Positions 19,413-29,900 of a stretch of 64,000 nt of DNA are shown here, piece by piece (the stretch's first letter is position 1; every line of letters begins with the position of its first letter). Source of the DNA: Saturnia japonica (lineage: Eukaryota; Arthropoda; Insecta; Lepidoptera; Saturniidae); contig CM065308.1 in NCBI GenBank assembly GCA_033032175.1, positions 23,056,952 through 23,120,951 of the forward strand. The letters are read 5' to 3'. Below the pieces are notes generated by a model, which made no database searches, had not been told where the DNA came from, and saw only the letters and a list, made by a program, of their open reading frames with translations. A program made the translations under genes and the position numbers.

Positions 19413-22307
19413 ATGGCTAAGTTTAAACCGAAAGCGTTAAATCTTTCATTTTTTAACGCGCGAAGCCTACTTCCGCAGCGTGATCTCGTCGCGACCTTTC
19501 TTAAAGATCACCAAGTAGATGTTCTTTTAGTGCAGGAGACGCTCTTAAAGCGTGCTAAACGTGATCCAAAAATCGCGAACTACAATATTGTAAGAAATGA
19601 CCGGGCCGGCCGCGGGGGCGGCACTCTCATTTATTACAAACGATCGTTATATTGTACGCCGGTAGATCCTCCGATACTTACCAATATGGAACTATCCGTG
19701 TGTAGACTAGGAATGACCGACCACCCGTCCATAACGTTAGTCTCAGTTTATCTCTCGCCGAGGAAAGAGCCTCTCAGGTCTGACCTAGAAAAGCTACTTT
19801 CGCTCGGTGAATCGGTCATTATAGCGGGTGACCTCAATTGTGGACACACTTCGTTTGGCAATTGGAGAGACTCCAGTAATGGGGTTAAACTCGAAGAGCT
19901 AACGAACGTGCTAAACTTTGATGTCATAGCGCCACCCACTCCCACCCACTTTCAAGACAACTGTATGCCGACAGTGCTTGATGTAGCTCTCATTAAAGGT
20001 ATCGCGCTTCGGTTACGACTCATTCGGGTCGTACACGAGCTCGACTCCGACCACCGTCCGGTCATCATGCAGCTAGGTCAACCAGACGACTCTAGCCCTC
20101 CTTCGGTCCAAGTGGTTGACTATGCCAAGCTAAAACATTATCTTGCGGACAGGCCGTCCTCGTCCAGCTTAGATAGGATCCCGGACGTATTGGGGTCCGT
20201 TGCGGACGTAGATCTCGCGATCGATTCCCTGGTCGACCACCTGCAGGCCGGCATCGGAGAGGCCTCGAGAGAGGTCGAAGAGGCGAGCGATCGCCGCTTC
20301 GTACTCCCTGCCGACGTGCGGGCGTTGTTGACGGAAAAGAACGCGGCGACTCGTGCGCACGACCACTATCCGACCGAGGAAAACCGCGCACGTTTACGCG
20401 CACTTCAAAGATCGGTTAGAGCCCGTATATTAGAACTCAGAAGTCACAGATGGGACGCCCTCGTCGAAGGGCTAAGGCCGTCGCATCTGGCTTACTGGAA
20501 ATTAGCTCACAGCCTCAAAATAGAGGCTTCTTATCTTATGCCCCCCCTCGAGAGGGGTCCCGGTATACCGCTCGCCTTCGATAGCAGCGACAAGGCGGAG
20601 TGCCTCGCCACTTGTTTGGAGAGCCAGTGCTCTCCGAACAGTGTCGATGCAAATACCGACCGGGTCGAGGGTATCGATGGATGCGTGCGGGAGCTGGATA
20701 AGCTCCCCGCGACAGACTCCCTGTCCCCAGTCACGTCTGAGGAGGTTCTTTCCATTATAAAAAGCCTTAAGCTTAGAAAAGCACCAGGTCCCGACGGGAT
20801 CAGGAATGAAGTACTTAGACTTCTTCCCGATCGCCTCATAGCTCTTTTGGTCTGCATCTTCAATGTAGCCATAGCCCACTGCCATTTTCCAGCCGCCTGG
20901 AAAAAGGCCATAGTCATAGGTATCCGTAAGCCCGGCAAGAGCGCGTCGCTTCCCGACAGCTATCGCCCGATCAGTGTCCTAAATACTTTAGGGAAAATGT
21001 ACGAGCGGATCCTTCTGAACCGTCTCAAGTCAGTAATAGAGGAGAAAGACCTCTATCCGCCTGAGCAATTCGGTTTCCGTGCTAGATATTCTTGCACTCA
21101 TCAAGTGCACCGCCTCACGGAGCACGTTGCATTTAATTTTGCTGAATTATATAAACCCCGCCGTACACTTGCGGTCTTTTTCGACGTTGCCAAGGCCTTC
21201 GATAAGGTCTGGCACGAGGGATTGATCTACAAGTTGTATCACTTTGAAGTCCCCGATAGGCTAATTAAAATAATTCGCGACTATCTAACAGATCGCACCT
21301 TTCGCTATAGAGTGGAAGGTGAATTGTCCACGCCCCGTCCAATACGCTCAGGCGTTCCCCAAGGTTCGATCCTGGCTCCTAGCCTATTTAACCTGTACGT
21401 CAGTGACCTACCTCGACTCCCGGAGGTCGAGGTAGGGCTATACGCTGACGATACAGTCTTATATGCCTCAGATAGGAATAGATCCCACCTCAGACACAAA
21501 GTCCAACGCTCCGTGACCACTCTCGGGAAGTGGTTTAACGAGTGGCGTATAGCCGTTAATCCCTCGAAGAGCGCCGCGATGCTCTTCGATGCGGATTCGT
21601 CACAGATACCGTGGAAGCTTAAACCTGTTAAGCTCTACGATAATCCGATTCCGTATGTAAGAGAGACCAAATATCTAGGGGTAACCCTAGATAGTAGGCT
21701 CTCTTTTAGACCCCACATCCGTAAGGTTAGGAACAGGGCCGCGTGGGTCCTGGGCCGGTTGCATCCTCTGTTGTGTTCGGTGAGTAAAATGTCCACGCGA
21801 CATAAGCTCACGCTCTACAAGACGTGTATTCGACCAATTTTGACATACAGTTGCGCCGTGTTCGCACATATGTCCGAGTCGAGTTTCAAACGGTTACAAT
21901 CGATACAGAATAGGTTCCTCTATCGTCTCACCGGGGCCCCGTGGTATGTTCGAAGCGTAGATCTCCATAGAGATATGGAGCTTCCTTCGATACATGCCTA
22001 CGTTAAACAGCTCTCCCGTTCGTATTTCGACACCGCGTCGAACCACGCGAATCCGTTAATAAAAACAGCCGCCACTTATGTTCCGGCACCCACGGACATC
22101 CGGTGCAAACGCCGGCCGCGCAATATTTTTATTGATCCCGACGATCACATCGAAAATTCGAATAAATATTACACATCCGTCTCTCCAAACAGAGCGTGCC
22201 AGCGCCCACGCCCGCGTAACCACCGTTCTCTCCGCAGAGGGCGGGCGGTCAATTTCGCTCCAGCACACCCGTCACGTCCACCCTCTCTAGCGGTAACCCA
22301 AGCCTAG
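19413..22307 (+). CDS. Jockey LINE ORF2: endonuclease and reverse transcriptase, intact
   Basis: 964 codons without interruption. APE-type endonuclease at residues 1-220: LNLSFFNARSL, LLVQETLLK, RGGGTLIYYK, IAGDLNCGHTSFG, ELDSDHRPVI. RT from about residue 440: LRKAPGPDGIRNE, DSYRPISVLNTLGKMYERI, EQFGFRARYS, FFDVAKAFDKVWH, SGVPQGSILAPSLFNLYVSD, and the catalytic YADD at residues 677-680 (21441-21452), then KYLGVTLDSRLSF in the thumb. No RNase H, as in Jockey. All catalytic residues I can check are present, so the protein could be active and might act on other copies; this copy lacks a full ORF1 and 5' end. Confidence 0.93.
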   Translation: MAKFKPKALNLSFFNARSLLPQRDLVATFLKDHQVDVLLVQETLLKRAKRDPKIANYNIVRNDRAGRGGGTLIYYKRSLYCTPVDPPILTNMELSVCRLGMTDHPSITLVSVYLSPRKEPLRSDLEKLLSLGESVIIAGDLNCGHTSFGNWRDSSNGVKLEELTNVLNFDVIAPPTPTHFQDNCMPTVLDVALIKGIALRLRLIRVVHELDSDHRPVIMQLGQPDDSSPPSVQVVDYAKLKHYLADRPSSSSLDRIPDVLGSVADVDLAIDSLVDHLQAGIGEASREVEEASDRRFVLPADVRALLTEKNAATRAHDHYPTEENRARLRALQRSVRARILELRSHRWDALVEGLRPSHLAYWKLAHSLKIEASYLMPPLERGPGIPLAFDSSDKAECLATCLESQCSPNSVDANTDRVEGIDGCVRELDKLPATDSLSPVTSEEVLSIIKSLKLRKAPGPDGIRNEVLRLLPDRLIALLVCIFNVAIAHCHFPAAWKKAIVIGIRKPGKSASLPDSYRPISVLNTLGKMYERILLNRLKSVIEEKDLYPPEQFGFRARYSCTHQVHRLTEHVAFNFAELYKPRRTLAVFFDVAKAFDKVWHEGLIYKLYHFEVPDRLIKIIRDYLTDRTFRYRVEGELSTPRPIRSGVPQGSILAPSLFNLYVSDLPRLPEVEVGLYADDTVLYASDRNRSHLRHKVQRSVTTLGKWFNEWRIAVNPSKSAAMLFDADSSQIPWKLKPVKLYDNPIPYVRETKYLGVTLDSRLSFRPHIRKVRNRAAWVLGRLHPLLCSVSKMSTRHKLTLYKTCIRPILTYSCAVFAHMSESSFKRLQSIQNRFLYRLTGAPWYVRSVDLHRDMELPSIHAYVKQLSRSYFDTASNHANPLIKTAATYVPAPTDIRCKRRPRNIFIDPDDHIENSNKYYTSVSPNRACQRPRPRNHRSLRRGRAVNFAPAHPSRPPSLAVTQA

Positions 22308-22839
22308 GTCCGTTCCTCGGTGTGAAACCCTTGGGTCAGGCAACCGCCCGCGCGATACAAGTGACACTGTACGTGCATCACTTAGCTACCTACATACAAC
22401 ACTACACACGTATGAACATAGACACGTGCACACCACACAGGTACATAGGTTCTGTGAGGGACCTTTTTTTTTCTTTTTTTTACGCTAGTTAGTTAGCGCT
22501 AGTTAGTGTAGAAACATTCCGATTATTGAATACACATACGCACGGTTCCTTCCTTCCTCCCAGGAGGAAGGGAACGTGCCTATGTGTATATTTAGTTAGC
22601 TCGAATCGTAGGTGTAGGGATTCGAATAGATCGCGACCTATTTGCGAACGCGACGACCGCCCGAGCCGAGGTCCGGCCACTTTGGCACCCTCGTGCGAGT
22701 CGTCCACAAAACTTTCGCGGCTGAGTGCCCTCTGCGCTCGCCCCCAAGTCCGGTGAAGCTGTAAAAGCCGCAGCGGCTTTAGGGCCCCTAAGGCTAACAG
22801 TGTAGTCAGTTCTAAAAAAAAAAAAAAAAAAAAAAAAAA
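22308..22839 (+). other. Jockey LINE 3' UTR with long hairpin and poly(A)
   Basis: Arms atacacata...ggttccttcc and ggaagggaac...tatgtgtat (22530-22589) fold into an imperfect stem of about 27 bp with a very short loop at cccagg. LINE 3' UTR structures are known to be recognised by the element's own RT in several families; that role here is inference. The poly(A) is 22814-22839. Confidence 0.65.
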
Positions 22840-22850
22840 TTAGAAAAGGA

Positions 22851-25652
22851 TCGGTAAATCGCAGTGAATCAGATAGGATCGAACAGTCGGTTAAGGGCAG
22901 TGAATCAGAGAGGATCGAACGGTCGGTCGAAAACAGTCAGTAGATATCAGACGTTATTATACCAAAGTGAGTAAATACTAAATAGGCCGTTATAATGCTG
23001 GTGAAAACAGTAAAAGTTCCGTCGGTATTAACAGTGAAATTAGCTAGGTAATATTCCGGTTTTTGTTCTTGCTCGTTGCGTCTGAAATAAATACATCGAG
23101 AAGTTTGCGATCGGTGTCAGGGAGATCCCACAGAAAATATAGGAAAAGTTATTAGGGTTAGGTTAGAGTACGAATCTAGAATCTTGCGATATCAGTAGTC
23201 TTATTTACGGGAGATTTGATCAAATCTAGCATAATTCGAGAGTAGAATTAGCGCGTGATAGTGAATATACTAGCTAGTTTTAGGGTAACCTGAAAGTTTC
23301 ATTGCATGTATGGGTTCATAAATCTACTTAGTATTAAGAAGTGCTGCTTGAAATTCTAAAGACTGTAAGTAGATTTAATTAACTTTTATGGAAATGTACA
23401 AAAATAACTACGGAACGTACATAATATTATAGAATTCAGACAATGACTTATCATATAAACATTCTACTACTTTACATGATCTACTGTACAAATTCTGTAG
23501 TTTTAACCTTGGTTAAAATGAGGTACTTATGTTTGACAGGAATAAATAATTCAATAAGCGGGCTTTAATGAAACTGGAGGTAAATCCAGTGCACCGTCTT
23601 ATCATCAGAGTTTTATTATAGGAATTTCCATTAGGCGTTTGTGTATTGAATCTCTTCACATTAAGCGATAATCGATTTAGTTCGTACAAAGATTTCTCCC
23701 TGGATGTAATCAGAATTGATTCCATGACAGTTTTTGGATCGCCATTAGATTCGCAGGGTGGCTGTTCGGTATTTATGTTGCTTTGATTTGGTATTCGGTT
23801 TGGCATTTGAAAGAGAACTCTTTCGTGCCAAAGTGATCCAATAGCAGTAAGTACCAGATATTGTCATCTTGTAATTCTTTTGCCTATGTGATGGTCGGCC
23901 TTCCAGGTCAGACAGGATTCTACACAGACATCCTCTTGTGTTCATAATACAAAGGAAGGTGTGCTGGATTGTACTGAAAGTTAGTACAAAATCTTGAGGT
24001 AACTATGTCACCAACCCACACTCAACAGTACAGACATATATTCACACTAATCATAACAAAACTTGTTTTAAGTGCCATACAGCGCTAACAGATTGAATTA
24101 TATCTTTATTTGGAAATTTCCATAACAAATACCTAGAAATTGATATTGAATAATATTACTTTATTCATATAAAATATACATATGTGAATACCTTGGTAAA
24201 GAAAGGTGTTATAATTACATACTTAGAAAAATAAGGAACTATTTGTGTGTTATTGTTATTTGTAATATATAATATTCTCATGAGAATATAAATCACTACA
24301 CCTCATCTATATGTAACATTTCACATACTACATTTTATACACAGGTAAGGTAAGGTACATATGGTTGTTCAAGGGTAATATTTGTGGTTTTGCCAAAGGG
24401 ACAAACAGTCCTTATGCCTACGCAATCACCTACCACCTTCATTGTTCAAAATGTGTGTTGAATAGAGTCAGTGCTAGTTTAATTATCAATTTCATTGGCT
24501 CATAATAACAAAATGGTAATGGATATTCTGTGTGGTTGCCGGTTAGTACATTATAAAGTAATGGTGACTGGAACCAAGCAGATGTTCAAATGCCTTTTCA
24601 AATTATTATTTATAATACTATATCATAGTATTATATACTACTACATTATAGTATAAATACTCAGTGTTGATTTGGTTCAACACATATAAATTCCAAATAC
24701 CTATCCACATTCCTTTTGGAACTAGTGTGATATTATTATACAACTATTGGTTCAGCCTACCATTTAATAAGGTAATATTATATTTAATCCGATGGGTTTA
24801 GTCATACTATGTACTGGCTTCTATACCCTTCTAATCACAATACTTGTTAGGGCGTGGCCCATCTTCTATATATTCATGTCTTTTGATCCGTACAGTGATA
24901 GGGAAATTTGTGACTAAAGGATAGGAGTTGCGACTATGTCCCTCTCCATATATATCCCACAGTCGGTAGAGTCTAGCTTTATTTCCTGTACGGGGAGGTC
25001 TGGATTGAAGTGAGTTACATATTTTCTCCCTGGTTGACTTTGTCACTTTGGAGCTTTCTTTATCATCTTGAAGGGTTATAGTTGGCCTTTACTGTGTCTG
25101 CTATTACTACCCATTAGATTGAATCATTAGATTCATTTATTTTTACTTAAATAGGGAACTGGTTCCAGTATTCCTATATCCTGCCTTCTCACCCTTAAAC
25201 TTCACTAGCAATGCTAGCGGTAGTTGATTGTTGGGTTTCACGTTAAAAATTAGTCCTACTTTTGCGAGCTTGAGGAGGTGCGAAAATAACTTCAGCTAAA
25301 AAAAACCCTTTGAACAACTTTCATGTGCAATTAATCACACTTCTAGTACAGTACATAACTACAGTTTATTATTATACTAAAATAAACTACACTTTCTGTC
25401 ATGTGTTTGAGTAAGTTCTAATTTACTAATTTGATTTAATGTTATGTTTTCTGAGTACCAGATTAAAGAACTTGTTTACTACTACTTTGTTTAATTCACA
25501 ACGTAAGGCCATATTAGACGATCACGATCAAGTAACAGTTAAATAGATTGAATAAGTTTGTATTTAATTATTATGCAATCAATCGAAGGGGAAGTATGAG
25601 GGGTTACACCCCCTTATATAGAGATAGAGAAAGAAAGGGGGGGTTTGTTACA
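22851..25652. other. Unassigned right part of insert X
   Basis: About 2.8 kb with no gene I recognise. A 36-bp unit is tandemly repeated at 22862-22897 and 22898-22933 (cagtgaatcaga.aggatcgaac) with a short third start. Minus-strand frames at 23806-23513 and 25046-24831 (71 codons, containing GNKARLYRLWDIYGEGHSR) are longer than most in this AT-rich stretch and could be remnants of the element's own gene, but I cannot name them. The right end has ggggttacacccccttatatag followed by a purine tract and TGTTACA. Confidence 0.45.
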
Positions 25653-25829
25653 GCGTCACGTACTCCAGCTCATCACACCACATCCAGGACGATCCCATCG
25701 GCTGGACGAACGAGCGTACGTGGCTAAAGGTAAGAATTCCTGTCACAGGGGCGACAGATTCTTAAACGTTAACAGCCTTCAAATAAAATCCGGTGGCTGT
25801 TTCCCAATGTGCGTGGTGGTCCGCGCACA
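25653..25829 (+). repeat. 3' LTR of BEL A, right part
   Basis: Continues the LTR from the GCGT duplication and ends CGCGCACA at 25829, matching 636-812 of the 5' LTR with a few substitutions (for example gacgatcc for gacgttcc, ttaaacgttaac for ttaagcgctaac). AGTAG follows at 25830-25834. Confidence 0.92.
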
Positions 25830-25834
25830 AGTAG

Positions 25835-26200
25835 GTTACTAAGAGAGTTTATGTGAAGAGTAAACTAAACTATGTGACAGATGCTTTTTCGAGAGTATGA
25901 ATAACATCAGACGATCTTGAAAGTATGCATGAACAATGTATGATTGTGGTAACTAGAGCTCAAACGAGAAGGATGGACGAAATAAATAACATGAATACGG
26001 ATGATGAGAAGACGAATCTTAGTAAATCCACTAACAAGTGGCCTGATCAACCATAACACGTAGATTAAGAAAACCGTTCGAAACAGTACAGATAGATTTT
26101 ATAGAAAGTAGAACACTGAAAGAGTTACGAGAAACGAATAGGATTAATGCAGAGTTTGAATATTTTGCTTTTATGACAAGTAAAAATATTTTGTTTATAA
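25835..26200 (+). pseudogene. Ty3/Gypsy pol remnant, RNase H-integrase linker (outermost element, piece 2)
   Basis: Resumes the pol gene cut at 355. The segment reading YVTDAFSRV, then ITSDDLESMHEQC and VTRAQTRRMDE matches the end of Gypsy RNase H and the linker before integrase. Several stops are present. The sequence is cut at 26204 by the errantivirus-like element (ATCT at 26201-26204 repeated at 32520-32523) and continues at 32524. Confidence 0.75.
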
Positions 26201-26204
26201 ATCT

Positions 26205-26430
26205 AGTTATAGAATCACCCTCTATGAATATCGCTACTCAGCAGTCTGTATTCTAGAGAAGCCAGACGCAACGTTGCAGTAAACTGATCCTGTAAGGCGC
26301 GTCTGGTGTTTGCTTCGTAGTTTTAAGAGTATTTTTAAGTTAGTCTTAAGACATGTATGGTCGCGAATAAACGCTTCTTAAAAAATTTAAAATCTTTTTT
26401 TTAAGTCCTCCGCTTGCGCACGACTTGACT
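26205..26430 (+). repeat. 5' LTR of the errantivirus-like element
   Basis: 226 bp. Near-identical to 32293-32519. Contains cggtcgcgaataaacg (AATAAA at about 26365) as a likely poly(A) signal. The first bases also encode the end of Env in the 3' copy. Confidence 0.93.
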
Positions 26431-26994
26431 GGCGCAGCCGGTAGGATTTCCGCGTCGTGAAAAGTATTTAAAATCAGTACCGTGACGAACGTTTCCACGC
26501 GTTTTAATCGGGAATCCTCGAACCAAATAAATTTGTCAAAGATCATCACAGCAGCTGGAGGACACGTCTAAGACTCATCGAGGGACATGGGCAGTTTGTG
26601 AGTAGACTCAACTTGCTATTCCTTTCTATATATCCCAATCCTTTTCGAAAAAATAGTTATAGGTGTCTGGAATAATTCGAGTGTATTTCTAAACTTCGAA
26701 AAACTCACTTATGAATTTTCTATAGACATTAGTTATAAGTAATACATTAAAATATACAATATAAAAAGGAAAAATTGCAGTAACAAATATAATTTCTCAA
26801 ATTTATTATTTTAGTTATATTGTTGTATTAGAAATAAAATCTTTTCACTATATTTAAATTAGGAATTTACATTTCGTGTCTTTTATATTTTTGTGTGTCT
26901 TGTATTTTATTGGTTTGTATTATATTCCGTGTGTGATTCATTTTTGGTGTGTGTATTTTATTTTTGTCGTATTTTGTGTTAGTGTGTATCAAAA
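26430..26994 (+). promoter_or_regulatory. Primer binding site and leader, candidate env splice donor
   Basis: The site TGGCGCAGCCGGTAGGAT (26430-26447) resembles the tRNA-Ser-type primer site of 17.6/297-like errantiviruses. A GTGAGT donor-like site lies at 26598, shortly after an ATG at 26588. Errantivirus Env is made from a spliced RNA; an acceptor-like cttcacag ends at 30606, just upstream of the Env frame. The rest of the leader is AT-rich and non-coding. Confidence 0.6.
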
Positions 26995-29900
26995 ATGGCA
27001 ACCATTAGAATAATCCCAAACGAAATGATGAAACTGATACCGCAGTTCAACGGGGATAAACGCCATCTAAACTTATTTTTAAGGAAATGTGAATTTGTAA
27101 TTAATAAATATAAAGGGAGTCAGGAACAAAACTTATATGTGATGCACGCATTAACAAGTAGGTTAGTTGATGACGCAGCAGCCTTACTAAGTGAAAGGGA
27201 AGACATCGAGACATGGGCTGAACTTAAAGACTTATTAACTCAACACTTTGGTGATCCTAGGAGTGAAGAGTGCATTGCGATAGAGTTAGAAAATGTAAAG
27301 ATAAAACACGGTGAAAATTATACAGATTTTTGTAATCGTATACAATCAATTAGAGCAGTATTAATATCAAAAGTAAATCAGTTAACAAACACAGAAATTA
27401 AAAATGCAAAGATCATTATATATAATAATATGTCACTTAACGTTTTCTTGTACAACTTACCGGAACATTTGATAAGAACAGTTAGATTGAAATCGCCAGA
27501 AACGTTAGAAAAGGCTTTAGAGTTTGTATTGGAAGAAGTGAACTTTTACGAACAATATAATACCAAAAATAAATTATGCAGGCAACAAACAGGTACGTCA
27601 TTACAAGCGAAGTTCAATACCCCGCATTTACAGAGTAATCTCTCTGGCATACCCCGGGAGGTACAGGGTTCAATTCAATCCAGTGGTTTTAGGCCAATAT
27701 TGCAACCCTCTAATCCACCCCAATTTAAATTCGGTGTTCCGGGTAGTCAAGTAAAATTACCGCAAACCTTTGGTTCGCAGCCGCAGTTTGGATATAAACG
27801 TCAGTTCGGATATAAGCCTCAGTTAGGGTATACACCGCAATTCGGACATAAACCTCAGTTCGGATATAAGCCTCAGTTAGGTTATACACCGCAATTCGGA
27901 TATAAGCCACAGTTAAGCCCTCAGCAATTCGGTATGCAACAAAAATTAATGCAACCAACACAATTCGGTTCAATGCCTAGACAGCAGTTTGGATACCGTC
28001 AACAAATTAACCAAGGTCAGTTAGGGTATAGGCCTCCCCAACCAACAAATGCTTTAGAAAATACCGACGTCACTATGCGTACTGCACCACCGTTAAAACA
28101 TCAAGGTCAGGGACCACCCCAAGGCTTTCGCCTTAATGAGTTGGAATTAGGCGAAGTCGGTCACTATTACTATTACGATAATAATGACTACTACGATCAG
28201 GAATATTGGCCACAAGAAAATAACGATTATTATGAAGAATTCGAAAATGAGAATGAAACTAAAACGACTGATGACGAAAGTAAGAAAGTGAAAGACGAGA
28301 GTATAAGTGAAGAGATTCAAAATTTTCGAATAGGAGATTACACAAACAAACCCGAAATAGTAAATCTAAATTGTGATGTTAAATTGAAGTTACCGTACAT
28401 TCACATACCAGAAATTGACGCGAAATTTATGATCGATACCGGTAGTATGCGATCATTCATGAGTCCGCGTAAAGCTCATAACTTCTATAGGTCCTATGCA
28501 AGTACAGAACCATTCACCGTTATTAGCACACATGCATCTAGCAACCATAATGAAGTAGCCTATATTCCACTCATGCCATCATTCAAAAACGATAGCTATC
28601 ATAAATTTTATGTGTACGATGTTGATGACAAATATGATGGGTTAATAGGCAATGATCTTTTAATACAGTTAGAAGCTGTTATAGACTTAAAACACTCAAA
28701 ACTCGTAACGAAAACTACTACGATTCCGATAGTTAACGAAAGTAATCATCTAATCATACTAGACCCGCGAACAGAACAACGTGTAAAGTTACCGACAGAC
28801 CAATTTTCAGGAGAAGCTATTTTAAATTTTACAAAATTTTGCGATGGAGTTAGAATGCCATCAGCAATTGTACAATGTCACAATGGTTATGCCACTACGG
28901 TTATACAAAACACATTAGACAAACCAATGGCTTTAACAATTACGAAACCTTTTAAGGTTACTGAATATGTAGGTAGTACTGAAAGGGTTAACTGTCACGA
29001 CGTAGACATGATAGATGTGGAAGTCGACATAATATTTGACGAAAAGGAAAGGAAATTACAGGAACACTTGAAGGAAGTAACTGAAAACATTGCCGCTATA
29101 GCGAGACGTCGAACTACGGACGACTCTAAAACAATAACAATCTCTGATTCTGAGAGAACCGCTACAGCTAGCCCCATATCTATACCAGATACAGTCATAG
29201 TTGAAGAACCCCGTGAATATTTGGTCAGATCCGAAACTGATTCTACTCATACAGTACATTCCGCACGCGACATGGAATTTAATGGTATCCCAATCTTACA
29301 TGAAGCAATTGATACAAAACCCAATAAAATATTAGTTTTCAACTGGTATCGTAACGAATTTCAGGTTAAAGATCTATCCCGTAATAATCAGAAAGTACTA
29401 GAAGTCTTTCTTCCGATTGGAAATTTAGACATTATAAAAGAGTTCCTTAAGAAATATATTAAACCCAAAATTAAATATTTTATCTATTTTGAAAACCCCG
29501 AACACAGGAGAGAATTTAGCATTGTTATATTGGAATTATTAAAAAAAGGTTATGTTAATTTTTATGAATGTACGGAACGCGTGATTTATGTAGAGGATGA
29601 GGAAGAAAAAAAGATAATTATTACAAAATTACACGAAGGGAAAACTTGCCATCGAGGAATTACGGAAACCATTAAAAGAATACGACGGAATTATTATTGG
29701 CCAAATATGCATGAAATAGTATCCGCAATCATTAACTCCTGTGAAAAGTGTAAAACTGCTAAGTACGATCGAAAGCCTATCAAACCGTTGCTACAACTTA
29801 CACAAACCCAAAATGCACCATTCCAGGAAGTATTCATCGATATATTCACAATAGAATCAACACACTATCTTACTCTAATCGATGCCTTCAGTAAGCTAGG

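Larger units (their letters stand above)
18937..22839 (+). mobile_element. Jockey-clade LINE, 5' truncated, young
   Basis: Flanked by an exact 11-bp TSD, TTAGAAAAGGA, at 18926-18936 and 22840-22850, and ending in 26 A at 22814-22839. It starts inside ORF1, so it is 5' truncated, but ORF2 is a full 964-codon frame. The 3' UTR (22308-22813) holds a long imperfect hairpin at 22530-22589. The intact ORF2, exact TSD and pure poly(A) all point to a recent insertion, younger than insert X and BEL A around it. A related minus-strand copy lies at 33785-35385. Confidence 0.93.
14131..25652. mobile_element. Insert X in the BEL A 3' LTR: TGTAACA/TGTTACA ends, class undecided
   Basis: An 11,522-bp block begins TGTAACAGATCCACCC and ends in the reverse complement of TGTAACAAACCCCCCC: 7 bp match perfectly and 13 of 16 overall. 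It is flanked by a 4-bp TSD GCGT and interrupts the LTR cleanly. Two LINEs inside account for about 7.6 kb, leaving about 3.9 kb of its own sequence. I find no recognisable transposase or integrase in that remainder and no long direct repeat at its ends. TG...CA ends with 4-bp TSD fit either an unusually long solo LTR or a Ginger-type DNA transposon (TGTNR ends, 4-bp TSD); a TATATAG with a hairpin ggggttacaccccc lies about 40-60 bp from the right end. Confidence 0.7.
356..25829 (+). mobile_element. BEL/Pao LTR retrotransposon A, complete ends, invaded twice
   Basis: The element is bounded by LTRs that start TGTTTCG and end GCGCACA, and by a 5-bp TSD AGTAG (351-355 and 25830-25834), as is usual for BEL/Pao. 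A primer binding site follows the 5' LTR and a purine-rich tract (ggtgggcggaa) precedes the 3' LTR at 13847. Internal genes in order are Gag (8444), protease, RT-RNase H (10445) and integrase (12085-13726). Without its two insertions it would be about 8 kb. The two LTRs differ at roughly a dozen of 457 positions (about 3%), so it is the oldest complete insertion here. The R1 LINE at 2170-8117 and insert X at 14131-25652 landed later. Confidence 0.92.

Noticed and set aside
22078..22290. Second plus-strand frame overlapping the end of Jockey ORF2
   Set aside because: Shadow of ORF2 in another frame with no motif.
27760..27930. CRISPR-like or satellite array in the FGYK repeat region
   Set aside because: The repeats are in frame, coding and uneven in length; this is a protein repeat.
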